This document shows positions 17,062-26,108 of a DNA stretch of 64,000 nucleotides, piece after piece. The notes below the pieces were generated by a model. That model was not told the origin of the DNA. It saw nothing but the letters and a program-made list of their open reading frames with translations, and made no database searches. The stretch is from the NCBI GenBank assembly GCA_963771015.1, contig CAVYRN010000006.1:248001-312000 (forward strand). Reading direction: 5' to 3'. Source of the DNA: CAVSJJ01 sp963771015 (lineage in GTDB: Bacteria > Actinomycetota > Actinomycetes > Actinomycetales > Dermatophilaceae). Each line of letters begins with the position of its first letter. Positions within the stretch are counted from its first letter, which is position 1. Position numbers and translations under genes: made by a program.

Positions 17062-17906
17062 GCGTTCTGCGCCGGGGGCCCCGGTAGGGCCCGACGCACC
17101 GTCACCCGGAGCCGGTGTGCGGTGACCACGGTGGCCACCCAGGCCAGACCGAGCAACCACCCGGCGATGACGTCGGTGAGCCAGTGGTGGCCGAGGAACA
17201 CTCGCGACAGACCCATCGCGACGGCGAAGCACGCGGCGACGGCCACCGTCGCGACCCGCGCCCACCGCTGCGCCCAGTGGACGATCAGCAGGTATGCCGC
17301 GACGCCCATGACCACGGTGGCGTTGAGGGTATGCCCGGACGGGAAGGACGGCGAGGTCTCCAGTGGGGGCACCGCGAGCGACGCCGGAGGCCGGGTCCGG
17401 CCGACGAGCTCCTTGCCGAGCGTCGTCATGGTGAGGGACCCTGCGGTGGCGATGAGCATGAGGGTGACCGGCGTCCACCGCCGCCAGAGCAGGGCGACGC
17501 CAACGGTCAGGACGGTCGCCAGGACCGGCATCCCGATCGTGCCGCCGAGGTTGGTGAACCCCGTCACCGCGGTGTCCAGGCCCGGGGACCGCAGCCGGAT
17601 CGCGCCGTCGAGCACCGGCTGGTCGAGGGCGGCCAACCCGTCGTTCTCGGTGACCGCCTCATAGACCTCCCCGGCCGCCCAGTTCAGGCCGAGGATGACC
17701 AGGCCACCGAGGACCGCCGTGCCGACCAGCACGAGGTTCGCCGCCGACCAGCGGAGCAGGTCCCCCACGAGCGTCGCGGCGTGCACGACGGTGGTGACCA
17801 GCGCTCGCCCGCCCGCCGTGCGCCAGTCTCCGACATCCCGGACGCCGATCCGCTCGTGGTCCGCCCCGGGACGCGAAGGGTCGCGCTGGACGGGCTGGGA
17901 CGGCAT
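17046..17906 (-). CDS. PAP2-superfamily membrane phosphatase
   Basis: 286 aa with about six membrane helices. The three PAP2 motifs are intact: KELVGRTRPP, PSGHT and SRVFLGHHWLTD, giving the catalytic His pair and Arg. Likely substrates are lipid or polyprenyl (pyro)phosphates at the outer membrane face; which one is unknown. The start MPSQPVQ at 17906 is preferred, because longer versions of the frame run through the tmRNA gene. The first 40 residues before the first helix are polar. Confidence 0.85.
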   Translation of the reverse strand: MPSQPVQRDPSRPGADHERIGVRDVGDWRTAGGRALVTTVVHAATLVGDLLRWSAANLVLVGTAVLGGLVILGLNWAAGEVYEAVTENDGLAALDQPVLDGAIRLRSPGLDTAVTGFTNLGGTIGMPVLATVLTVGVALLWRRWTPVTLMLIATAGSLTMTTLGKELVGRTRPPASLAVPPLETSPSFPSGHTLNATVVMGVAAYLLIVHWAQRWARVATVAVAACFAVAMGLSRVFLGHHWLTDVIAGWLLGLAWVATVVTAHRLRVTVRRALPGPPAQNAPWPR

Positions 17907-18025
17907 ACGGCATTCAACCGCACCGGTGCCGGGCCGAACCCGGGCCGGGCGGCCGACGGACCGCAGCGGCCCGCTCCTCGAGGCGAGGAAGGGGCCGCTG
18001 CGCGGACCGGCGTGGGTCGAGCCGA

Positions 18026-18393
18026 TGGTGGAGGTGGCGGGAATCGAACCCGCGTCCACTGACGGGAAACCAGGGCTTCTCCGGGTGCAGTGCGCTATGG
18101 ATTTTCTCGGCCCCAGGGCTCGCGCGCACACGTTCCCTGACAGGCCCAGTCGAGTGAGTGTCCCGCGTGCGTCCCCCGACATGACGACGCGGCAAGCTTC
18201 CTAGACGACGCCAGGAACTAGGCCGAAAGCAAACCTAGGCTGACGGACTTCGGAGCTCGCTCAGGCGGCGAGGGCGAAGTCGGTGCGCTTGGAATCGGCA
18301 CCTATTGTGTTGCAAGGAGCGTTGACGAGATGACCTTGCGTCCTCGACCCGCTTCCCCTGACCAGCCGACCAATGTCGAAACCGATCACCCCC
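18026..18393 (-). ncRNA. ssrA: tmRNA (transfer-messenger RNA)
   Basis: 368 nt. The 5' end GGGGGTG pairs with CACCTCC before the encoded ACCA end (3' end at 18026), including one G-U pair, giving a seven-bp tRNA-like acceptor stem. The 3' part contains the T-arm TGGACGCGGGTTCGATTCC and the 5' part GATCGGTTTCGAC, both classic tmRNA landmarks. The resume frame encodes the tag ADSKRTDFALAA followed by TGA, a typical actinobacterial degradation tag. It rescues stalled ribosomes together with SmpB, encoded about 6 kb away on the same strand. Confidence 0.97.
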
Positions 18394-18637
18394 ATGAGGG
18401 GCTCAAACCCACGCTGTTCAGTTGTCCGTCCGCCGGCCGTGCCGGCGACCTGCCTGGCCTCGCATGTCGTGAGGCCACGGGTCCCGCATGCCACGAGAAC
18501 ACGCGTCACACGTGTCACGAGGACCACCGGCCAGTATGCCGGTACAACGACCGGGGGCCCAACCGGATTCCCCCACCCCGCCACACCCATCCGTCGACAC
18601 CCCACCCAAGAGGCCACCTCTTGACGGGGGCGAGCAC

Positions 18638-18678
18638 CGTCGCCGACGCCTCCGCACGGTCGTCGACGCCTCCGCACG
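18638..18678. repeat. Two-copy 20-bp tandem repeat upstream of pyc
   Basis: The unit GTCG(C/T)CGACGCCTCCGCACG occurs twice with a 20-bp period and a single difference. It lies 90-130 bases before the pyc start and could be a double operator; no known regulator consensus is recognised. Confidence 0.45.
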
Positions 18679-18731
18679 CGTCTCACGGCGCCCGCACTGC
18701 GGACACCCTCGGGCCGTTGTGACGTGGCTCA

Positions 18732-18737
18732 TACGAT
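18732..18737 (+). promoter_or_regulatory. Candidate -10 element for pyc
   Basis: TACGAT within GCTCATACGATTGTGG, 30 bases before the GTG start, which has GGAGG as ribosome binding site. It shares the octamer ATACGATT with the ppdK upstream region. No clear -35 is seen. Confidence 0.4.
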
Positions 18738-18767
18738 TGTGGTTTCCCGACGACATCGGAGGCCCCC

Positions 18768-21700
18768 GTGTTCGAGAAGGTCCTGGTCGCCAACCGCGGA
18801 GAGATCGCCGTCCGGGCGTTCCGCGCCGCCACCGAGCTCGGTGCAAAGACGGTCGCCGTGTTCCCCCACGAGGACCGCACCTCCGAGCACCGCCTCAAGG
18901 CGGACGAGTCGTACGAGATCGGCGAGCAGGGGCACCCCGTGCGCGCCTACCTCGACCACCAGAACATCGTCCGGGTCGCCCTCGAGTGCGGCGCGGACGC
19001 GATCTACCCCGGCTACGGGTTCCTCTCCGAGAACCCCCGGCTGGCCGAGGCCTGCGCCGCCGCCGGGATCACCTTCGTCGGGCCACCCGCCGAGGTCCTC
19101 CACCTCACCGGCAACAAGGCCAAGGCCATCGCCGCCGCCCGGGCGGCGGGGCTGCCGACCCTCACGAGCGTTCCCGCGACGACCGATCTCGACCGGCTCG
19201 AGGCCGCCGCGGAGGACCTCGGCTTCCCCCTCTTCGTCAAGGCGGTCTCCGGTGGCGGCGGCCGCGGGATGCGCCGTGTCGAGTCCCCGGCCGGCCTGCG
19301 CGACGCCCTCGAGGCCGCCCAGCGCGAGGCCGAGTCGGCCTTCGGGGACCCGACCCTCTATCTCGAACAGGCTGTGCTCAACCCCCGGCACATCGAGGTC
19401 CAGATCCTCGCCGACGGCACGGGCTCGGTCATCCACCTCTTCGAGCGCGACTGCTCTCTGCAGCGCCGCCACCAGAAGGTCATCGAGATCGCCCCGGCCC
19501 CCGATCTCGATCCCGACCTGCGCGACCGGATCTGCGGCGACGCGGTGACCTTCGCCCGCTCCATCGGTTACGTCAACGCGGGCACCGTCGAGTTCCTCGT
19601 CGGCGAGGACGGGTCCTACGTCTTCATCGAGATGAACCCGCGCATCCAGGTGGAGCACACGGTCACCGAGGAGGTCACCGACGTCGACCTCGTCGTCTCG
19701 CAGATGCGGATCGCCTCCGGCGCCACGCTCGCCGACCTCGGGCTCGCCCAGGAGGACATCTCCACCCGGGGCTTCGCCCTCCAGTGCCGGATCACGACCG
19801 AGGACCCCGCCAACGGGTTCCGTCCCGACGCGGGGACGATCACCGTCTACCGCAGCGCGGCGGGCGGCGGCATCCGCCTCGACGGCGGCACCGTCTTCAT
19901 GGGCGCTCAGGTGAGCCCTCACTTCGACTCGATGCTCGTCAAGCTCACCAGCCGCGGGCGGACCTTCCCCGTCGCCGTGGCCCGCGCCCGCCGAGCGCTC
20001 GCCGAGTTCCGGATCCGGGGCGTCTCGACCAACATCCCCTTCCTCGAGGCGGTGCTCTCCGACCCCGTCTTCCAGGCCGGCCGGGCCACGACGTCCTTCA
20101 TCGACCAACACCCCGAGCTGCTGCGGGCGCGGATGTCCGCCGACCGGGGCACCAAGCTGCTCACCTACCTCGCCGACGTCACCGTCAACCGGCCGCACGG
20201 CCCGGCCCGCACCCACATCGAACCTGTCGCCAAGCTCCCCCGGATCGACGCCGCCGCGGCCCGGCCACCCGGGAGCCGCGACCTGCTCCTCGAGCTGGGA
20301 CCGGAGGGGTTCGCCCGGCAGCTGCGCGAGCGGACCGACGTCCCGGTCACCGACACGACCTTCCGGGACGCCCACCAGTCCCTTCTCGCGACCCGGATGC
20401 GCACCCGAGACCTGCTCACCGTCGCCGACCACGTCTCGCGGCTCACCCCGCAGCTGCTGTCGGTGGAGGCGTGGGGCGGGGCGACGTACGACGTGGCGCT
20501 GCGGTTCCTCTCCGAGGACCCGTGGGAGCGGCTCGCGCTGCTGCGCGCCGCGATGCCGAACGTCCCCCTCCAGATGCTCCTGCGTGGCCGCAACACCGTC
20601 GGCTACACGCCGTACCCGCGGCACGTCACCGACACCTTCATCGCCGAGGCGGCCCGGACCGGGCTCGACATCTTCCGCATCTTCGACTCGCTCAACGACG
20701 TCGAGCAGATGCGCCCCGCCGTCGAGGCCGTCCTCGAGACCGGTACCGCCGTCGCCGAGGTCGCCCTCTGCTACACGGGCAACCTCATGGACCCGGGCGA
20801 GCGTCTCTACACACTCGACTACTACCTCCGGCTGGCCGAGCAGATCGTCGACACCGGCGCCCACGTCCTCGCCATCAAGGACATGGCCGGCCTCCTGCGC
20901 GCCCCGGCCGCCGCCCGGCTGGTGGCTGCCCTGCGCGAGCGTTTCGACCTGCCGGTCCACCTGCATACCCATGACACCGCCGGGGGTCAGGTCGCCACCC
21001 TCCTCGCCGCGATCGACGCCGGCGTCGACGCGGTCGACGCCGCCAGCGCGCCGATGGCCGGGACGACGAGCCAGCCCTCGATGTCGGCCCTCGTCGCCGC
21101 GACCAACGGCACCGGTCGCGAGACCGGCCTCGACCTCCCGGCCGTCATGTCGCTCGAGCCGTACTGGGAGGCGGTCCGCCGGCTCTACGCGCCCTTCGAG
21201 TCCGGCCTGGCCTCACCCACCGGCCGCGTCTATGTCCACGAGATCCCCGGCGGTCAGCTGTCGAACCTGCGCCAGCAGGCCATCGCCCTCGGGCTGGGCG
21301 ACCGGTTCGAGGAGATCGAGACGATGTATGCCGCGGCCAACCGGATCCTCGGCAACATCGTCAAGGTCACCCCGAGCAGCAAGGTCGTCGGAGACCTCGC
21401 GCTCGCCCTCGTCGGAGCCGGGGCGGACCCGGACGACTTCGAGGAGAACCCGACGACGTACGACATCCCGGACTCGGTCATCGGCTTCCTCGAGGGTGAG
21501 CTCGGCGACCCACCCGGTGGCTGGCCCGAGCCGTTCCGCAGCAAGGCGCTCGCCGGCCGCAGCGCCAAGCCGCGGGTCACCTCGCTGACCCCGGAGCAGG
21601 AGCAGTCCCTCGCCGACGACCCGCAGCGCACCCTCAACGCCCTGCTCTTCCCCGGGCCGACCCGTGACTACGAGGCCTCCGTCGAGCAGTTCGGCAACCT

Positions 21701-22151
21701 CGGTGTGGTGCCGACCGTCGAGTTCCTGCATGGCCTCGACCTGGGCGCCGAGGTCGAGGTCGACATCGAGGCGGGCAAGCGGCTCATCCTCGGGGTGTCC
21801 TCGATCGGCGAGACCGACGAGATGGGCATGCGCACGGTCATGTGCACCCTCAACGGCCAGTTCCGGCCGGTCATGGTGCGCGACCGGTCGGCCGAGGTCC
21901 GGGTCAAGGCGGCCGAGAAGGCCGACCCGAACACGCGCGGCCACGTCGCCGCACCGTTCGCCGGCATGGTGACACCCGTCGCCGCCGAGGGGGACGTCGT
22001 CGAGGCCGGGGCCGTCGTGGCGACGATCGAGGCCATGAAGATGGAGGCGAACATCACGACGTCGGTCGGCGGCACGGTGGCCCGGCTGGCCGTCGGTGCG
22101 GTCCAGCAGGTCGAGGGCGGGGACCTGCTCCTCGTCGTGACCCCCGGCTGA
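18768..22151 (+). CDS. pyc: Pyruvate carboxylase
   Basis: 1127 aa, full length. Domain order: biotin carboxylase (FEKVLVANRGEIAVRAFRA, ATP-grasp KAVSGGGGRGMR), carboxyltransferase (PVTDTTFRDAHQSLLATR from about residue 525) and C-terminal biotinyl domain with EAMKMEAN (biotinylated Lys about 1091, 36 residues from the end). It carboxylates pyruvate to oxaloacetate in the anaplerotic route. The GTG start at 18768 has GGAGG seven bases upstream. Being divergent from ssrA and close to ppdK, it makes the region a PEP-pyruvate-oxaloacetate node. Confidence 0.97.
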   Translation: MFEKVLVANRGEIAVRAFRAATELGAKTVAVFPHEDRTSEHRLKADESYEIGEQGHPVRAYLDHQNIVRVALECGADAIYPGYGFLSENPRLAEACAAAGITFVGPPAEVLHLTGNKAKAIAAARAAGLPTLTSVPATTDLDRLEAAAEDLGFPLFVKAVSGGGGRGMRRVESPAGLRDALEAAQREAESAFGDPTLYLEQAVLNPRHIEVQILADGTGSVIHLFERDCSLQRRHQKVIEIAPAPDLDPDLRDRICGDAVTFARSIGYVNAGTVEFLVGEDGSYVFIEMNPRIQVEHTVTEEVTDVDLVVSQMRIASGATLADLGLAQEDISTRGFALQCRITTEDPANGFRPDAGTITVYRSAAGGGIRLDGGTVFMGAQVSPHFDSMLVKLTSRGRTFPVAVARARRALAEFRIRGVSTNIPFLEAVLSDPVFQAGRATTSFIDQHPELLRARMSADRGTKLLTYLADVTVNRPHGPARTHIEPVAKLPRIDAAAARPPGSRDLLLELGPEGFARQLRERTDVPVTDTTFRDAHQSLLATRMRTRDLLTVADHVSRLTPQLLSVEAWGGATYDVALRFLSEDPWERLALLRAAMPNVPLQMLLRGRNTVGYTPYPRHVTDTFIAEAARTGLDIFRIFDSLNDVEQMRPAVEAVLETGTAVAEVALCYTGNLMDPGERLYTLDYYLRLAEQIVDTGAHVLAIKDMAGLLRAPAAARLVAALRERFDLPVHLHTHDTAGGQVATLLAAIDAGVDAVDAASAPMAGTTSQPSMSALVAATNGTGRETGLDLPAVMSLEPYWEAVRRLYAPFESGLASPTGRVYVHEIPGGQLSNLRQQAIALGLGDRFEEIETMYAAANRILGNIVKVTPSSKVVGDLALALVGAGADPDDFEENPTTYDIPDSVIGFLEGELGDPPGGWPEPFRSKALAGRSAKPRVTSLTPEQEQSLADDPQRTLNALLFPGPTRDYEASVEQFGNLGVVPTVEFLHGLDLGAEVEVDIEAGKRLILGVSSIGETDEMGMRTVMCTLNGQFRPVMVRDRSAEVRVKAAEKADPNTRGHVAAPFAGMVTPVAAEGDVVEAGAVVATIEAMKMEANITTSVGGTVARLAVGAVQQVEGGDLLLVVTPG

Positions 22152-22179
22152 GGGGGGCTGCGCGACCGTCAGCGGCCGG

Positions 22180-24150
22180 CTACCACGAACCGCCCGAGCT
22201 GCCACCGCCGCCGCCGCCGGAGAACCCTCCACCGCCGCTGAACCCGCTGCCGCCGGACGACCCCGGGGTGCTGACGAACGTCCCGGCCGCGGTCGTCGAG
22301 AAGGAGTCCATGCCCGCGGCGAGCCGGCCGAACCCGGCCGAGTCCCAGGCACCGGCATACCAGAGCGGCGCCGCGATGCTCTGGCCGGCGGCGGCCGCGG
22401 CGTCGGCAACCTCCTGGAACACCTTGGCCCACCGCTCGGCGACCCCGAACACGATCGCGTACGGAAGGTACCGGCTGAAGATGTCCTGGGCCTCCTCCCA
22501 CTTGATCTGGCCGGCCTCGGCGGTCTTGAGGTACTGCTCGAACCCACGGCTCTGGGCGAGGACGGCGCTGCCCACGGCGGTGCGCGAGGCCATCCGCTTG
22601 CCGAGCGAGCGGACGATGAGCCCGGCGATGACGCCGCCGATCCCGAGGATCCACCCCGGGGGCAGCGGCAGGCCGGCGTCCTGGAAGGCACCGCCGCCGA
22701 CGGCCGACACGAAGATCCCGCCCATGACCGACCCGACGATGAGGGCGAGGCCACCGGCGGTCCACATCCCGCGCTGGATCTCCGGAGAGGCCCGGAACCA
22801 GCCCCGGTCGACGGTCTCCTGGTACATCAGCCGCTGCACGTTCTTCAGCGTCGGGGCGAAGGTGTTCTTCAGCTCGCTCAGGGTGACGGTCGGACCGCTG
22901 ACGAAGACCGAGTCGAGGAGAACCTGCTCGTAGGCGTTGAGCGACGGGCCACCGGCCGAGGGGGAGGTGCGGGTCAGCGTCCAGTCGTCCTTGACCCAGA
23001 AGTGGCTGCCCTCGACCTGTGCGATGACGAGGTACCCGCGCACCGCGAGGTCGATGAGCGTCGAGGTGACGTCCACGACGTTGGCCTCCTCGTCGATGAT
23101 CGTCCCCAGCATCCCCGGCTGGACCCCTTCGGGCGGCGTGAACTGCACCGCGACGGTCGGCTCGCGGGAGGTGCGTACGACGGGGATCTCCTGGCCCATG
23201 CCGGGAGTGAGCCCCGGGGTGAGCCCGGCGTACTGCTCGTCCCGCCCGCGCTTCCAGACCAGGACGCCCATCGCGCCGGCCGCGAGCAGCGGCGCCAGCA
23301 GGCCGAGCCCGCCGGTGAGGTAGCCCAGGCCGCGCGCCGCGGTCGGCGACAGCGAGCTGCCGGACGAGGTGTCGGCGCTGCCCTCGCGTAGGTCCGGGGT
23401 GAGGTCTCCGAAGGCGTCCCGGGGGTAGGACGTGACGACCGAGGCGCCCTCGTCGGCCGAGAGGTCGGGCACCTGGAAGGTCGAGGTGTCGCCCGCCGCC
23501 GCGGTGCACGGGGTCGTCGAGCCACGGGCGCCGTAGAAGCAGGCCGCCTTCGTCGCGGCCACCGGGCCGGCCACCGTGGCCGAGAGTCTCTCCGTCGGCG
23601 TCGAGTTCGACGGGTCGATGACGTTGTAGTAGAACTCCGCCGTCCCGTCGCCGATGTCGTTGACGACGTGGGCGAGGTGATAGCGGACGACGTACTGCTG
23701 GGTGCCGGTCACCGTGCGGGACGGGCTGCCGATCCGCAGCTGCACGGTCGCACCCTCGTCGGTGATGGAGATGTCGCTCGGGGCGCCGGTCGGCGAGGAC
23801 ACCCCGACCTCACTCAGCGCGTAGTAGCGGTACTGCGTCGTGCTGTCCTGGTAGCCCGCGCGCACGGTGATGTCGCGGTAGATCCCGTGCTTCTCCTGCC
23901 CCGACGGGAAGGACCAGGTGATGTCCTCGACGACATCGACCGAGCCGTCGGCGTTGACCGTGTAGGCGGCGCCGAACCGGGTCGCGTTGTCCTTGGTCGC
24001 CACGGCGTAGGCGCGGCTCGGCGTGTCCAGCGGGTATGCCGCGGCCGACGCCGCGACCGCGACCGGCACAAGCACCCCGGCCGCGACCGCGGCATACGCG
24101 GCCACGGCAAGCATCCGAACCGACCTCGGCAGCGTGCGTCGGCGCATCAT
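22180..24150 (-). CDS. DUF2207 family membrane protein
   Basis: 656 aa. An N-terminal signal or anchor helix (residues about 10-35) is followed by an extracellular beta-rich DUF2207 domain (DGSVDVVEDITWSFPSGQEKHGIYRDI is typical), a helix near 275-295, a cytoplasmic part, two further helices around 450-510, and a C-terminus of Gly/Ser repeats ending SSGGSW. The function is unknown; the family is widespread in actinobacteria. Its double ATG (24150/24147) overlaps the smpB stop, so it is translated with smpB. The Gly-rich tail after SGGSGFSGGGG is a regular family feature. Confidence 0.85.
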   Translation of the reverse strand: MMRRRTLPRSVRMLAVAAYAAVAAGVLVPVAVAASAAAYPLDTPSRAYAVATKDNATRFGAAYTVNADGSVDVVEDITWSFPSGQEKHGIYRDITVRAGYQDSTTQYRYYALSEVGVSSPTGAPSDISITDEGATVQLRIGSPSRTVTGTQQYVVRYHLAHVVNDIGDGTAEFYYNVIDPSNSTPTERLSATVAGPVAATKAACFYGARGSTTPCTAAAGDTSTFQVPDLSADEGASVVTSYPRDAFGDLTPDLREGSADTSSGSSLSPTAARGLGYLTGGLGLLAPLLAAGAMGVLVWKRGRDEQYAGLTPGLTPGMGQEIPVVRTSREPTVAVQFTPPEGVQPGMLGTIIDEEANVVDVTSTLIDLAVRGYLVIAQVEGSHFWVKDDWTLTRTSPSAGGPSLNAYEQVLLDSVFVSGPTVTLSELKNTFAPTLKNVQRLMYQETVDRGWFRASPEIQRGMWTAGGLALIVGSVMGGIFVSAVGGGAFQDAGLPLPPGWILGIGGVIAGLIVRSLGKRMASRTAVGSAVLAQSRGFEQYLKTAEAGQIKWEEAQDIFSRYLPYAIVFGVAERWAKVFQEVADAAAAAGQSIAAPLWYAGAWDSAGFGRLAAGMDSFSTTAAGTFVSTPGSSGGSGFSGGGGFSGGGGGGSSGGSW

Positions 24151-24614
24151 CGCCCCCTGGAGTTCAGGGCCCGCTCGGCCTCGCGCCGGTCCTGGCGCTC
24201 GCGCAGCGCGTGCCGCTTGTCGTAGGTCTTCTTGCCCTTCGCGACGGCGATCTCGACCTTGGCCCGCCCGTCCTTGAAGTACAGCGACAGCGGGACGATG
24301 GTGTGGCCGCTCTCGCGGGTCTTGTGGGCGATCTTCTCGAGCTCGGTGCGGTGGAGCAGGAGCTTGCGTCGGCGACGGGGAGCGTGGTTGGTCCACGTGC
24401 CGGAGGAGTACTCGGGGATGTGGACGCCCTCGAGCCACAGCTCGTCGCCGGTGAACGCGGCCCAGCCGTCGACGAGGGAGGCCCGGCCCATCCGCAGCGC
24501 CTTCACCTCGGTGCCGGTGAGGGCGAGGCCGGCCTCATAGGTGTCCTCGATGAGGTAGTCGTGGCGCGCCTTGCGGTTGCTGGCGACCAGCTTGCGCCCC
24601 TGCTCCTTGGCCAC
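24147..24614 (-). CDS. smpB: SsrA-binding protein SmpB
   Basis: 155 aa, the usual length. It binds tmRNA and delivers it to stalled ribosomes. KLVASNRKARHDYLIEDTYEAGLALTGTEVKALR is the family N-terminus, DGWA..GDELWLEGVHIPEY the core, and the basic C-terminal tail (KKTYDKRHALRERQDRREAERAL) enters the mRNA channel. The GTG start is preceded by AAGGGACGGCG. The gene follows the M23 peptidase and overlaps the DUF2207 gene. Confidence 0.96.
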   Translation of the reverse strand: MAKEQGRKLVASNRKARHDYLIEDTYEAGLALTGTEVKALRMGRASLVDGWAAFTGDELWLEGVHIPEYSSGTWTNHAPRRRRKLLLHRTELEKIAHKTRESGHTIVPLSLYFKDGRAKVEIAVAKGKKTYDKRHALRERQDRREAERALNSRGR

Positions 24615-24700
24615 CGCCGTCCCTTCCGTCGTGTTGCGCGCGGGTGTGCGGTGGCAACGCTACCGGCAGGGCGCGGGTGACGCGGTATCCGTCGCGGCGC

Positions 24701-26005
24701 TCAGAGCCACTTGCGCGGGTCGACGGGCACGCCGTTCTCGCGGGTCTCGAAGTGCAGGTGGCACCCGTTGGACAGTCCGGTGGTCCCCTCCCACCCGATG
24801 ACGTCGCCGCGGTGGACCCAGCCGCTCCAGACCTTGATCCGGTTGAGGTGGTTATAGGTCGTCGAGAGGTCGACACCGCCGTGGAAACCGTGGTCGATGA
24901 CGACCCGGTTCCCATAGCCGCCCCCCCAGCCGGCCGAGATGACCCAGCCGTCGGCGGCGGCGTGGATGGGCGTACCGCAGGGCGCCGCGTAGTCGCGACC
25001 GGCGTGGAGACGGGAGTAGTGCAGGATCGGGTGGTAGCGCCAGCCGAACTCCGAGCTGATCCAGCCCAGGGTCGTCGGCGGCGAGAGGAAGCCCTGGCCG
25101 CCGGCGCCCGCGGTCCGGCCGGCGCGGCGGGCGGCCCGGGCCCGAGCCGCGAGGATGCGCGCCAGCCTGTCGGACTCGGCCTTCATCGCCCGGATCCGCT
25201 TCTTCTCGGCGGCGACCTGGGTCGACAGCGCGGCGGCCTGGCTCCGTTGGGTGACGGCGAGCCGGTCCAGGGATGCCTTGGCGGCCGCCGCCTCGTCGCG
25301 GGCGGCGTTCGCGGCGGCCAGGGCCTTGGCGGCCGTGCGCTGGGCCGCCGCCGAGTCCTGCCGCAGCGCGGACAGATGGGCCTCCTGGAAGACCTGGTCG
25401 GCCCGGGCGGTGGCGAGCCGGGTCATCGACTGGCTCTGCAGGTCGGCGACGGTCCCGACCAGGGCGAGCCGGTCGGCGAACTCCTGGGGGCTGCTCGAGG
25501 TCATCGCGACCGAGAGCTGCCCCATCCCCTGCTCCTGGTAGAGCTGCGAGGCGAACTGCGCGACCGCCAGGTGCCCGGCATCGATCTCGGCCTTGGTCGA
25601 CACCAGCTCGTCCGCGGCCTTGGCCTCGTTGGCGCGGGCGACGGCGAGCTCCTGTTCGGCCTGCGCGTTGACGGCGGCGGCCTGCGCGGCGGCGGCCTGC
25701 GCGGCGGCGAGAGCGGTCTGTGCCGCGGGAATCTTCGCCTGGGTCGCGCGCAGCGCCGTATAGGTGGCGGCGAGGGTCTTGTTCGTCTCGTCGAGGTCGG
25801 CCTTGAGGTTCTTGATCGACGCGTCGACCTTCTTCTTCTTCGTCGTGGGGTCGCTCGCGGTGGGGGCGAGCGTCGCGTGCCCGGTGGTCGGCGCCGCCTC
25901 GGCCGCGGTCCCGCCCAGGACGCCCAACGCGCAGACGAGCGCGATCCCGCCGAGCACCCGCCGGCGCCGCGTGGGGTCGGCGAGGTCCGAGCGACGTCGT
26001 CTCAC
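24701..26005 (-). CDS. Secreted M23 peptidase with coiled coil (FtsEX-associated wall hydrolase)
   Basis: 434 aa. There is a signal peptide (RRRRVLGGIALVCALGVLGG, cleavage near residue 40) and a long Ala-rich coiled coil (about 50-300) like that of EnvC or mycobacterial RipC. The C-terminal LytM domain has zinc ligands in LHAGRDYAAP (His, Asp) and CHLHFE (His), so it appears catalytically competent. Its place right after ftsE-ftsX supports the known scheme in which FtsEX, powered by ATP, activates a coiled-coil hydrolase that splits septal peptidoglycan. The start is the GTG at 26005. Confidence 0.9.
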   Translation of the reverse strand: MRRRRSDLADPTRRRRVLGGIALVCALGVLGGTAAEAAPTTGHATLAPTASDPTTKKKKVDASIKNLKADLDETNKTLAATYTALRATQAKIPAAQTALAAAQAAAAQAAAVNAQAEQELAVARANEAKAADELVSTKAEIDAGHLAVAQFASQLYQEQGMGQLSVAMTSSSPQEFADRLALVGTVADLQSQSMTRLATARADQVFQEAHLSALRQDSAAAQRTAAKALAAANAARDEAAAAKASLDRLAVTQRSQAAALSTQVAAEKKRIRAMKAESDRLARILAARARAARRAGRTAGAGGQGFLSPPTTLGWISSEFGWRYHPILHYSRLHAGRDYAAPCGTPIHAAADGWVISAGWGGGYGNRVVIDHGFHGGVDLSTTYNHLNRIKVWSGWVHRGDVIGWEGTTGLSNGCHLHFETRENGVPVDPRKWL

Positions 26006-26108
26006 GAGTCACATTGGTAACACGGATCACCGACGATGGGAACCTCCGTCCCGGGCGATTCGCCGGATCGGGTCGAACGGCCGGCCCGCCGGCGAAGGTA
26101 TGCCCGGG

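Larger units (their letters stand above)
18394..18767. other. Divergent control region between ssrA and pyc
   Basis: 374 bases without a convincing gene. It must contain the ssrA promoter (minus strand) and the pyc promoter (plus strand). Visible features are a cluster of CACGAG/GTCACACGTGTCACGAG-type palindromic pieces near 18490-18522, one CGGCATAC-family octamer at 18534 and a 20-bp tandem repeat at 18638-18678. The open frames crossing it show no start with a ribosome binding site. Confidence 0.5.

Noticed and set aside
17907..18182. N-terminal extension of the PAP2 gene
   Set aside because: It is translated from the tmRNA gene, whose ends and tag frame are clear.
18729..20972. Long open frame (about 750 codons) antisense to pyruvate carboxylase
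   Set aside because: It is a GC-rich mirror frame of pyc with no domain and no ribosome binding site. Similar long antisense frames opposite the glutamate dehydrogenase (51087-55736), ppdK and the FHA-FtsK gene were rejected for the same reason.
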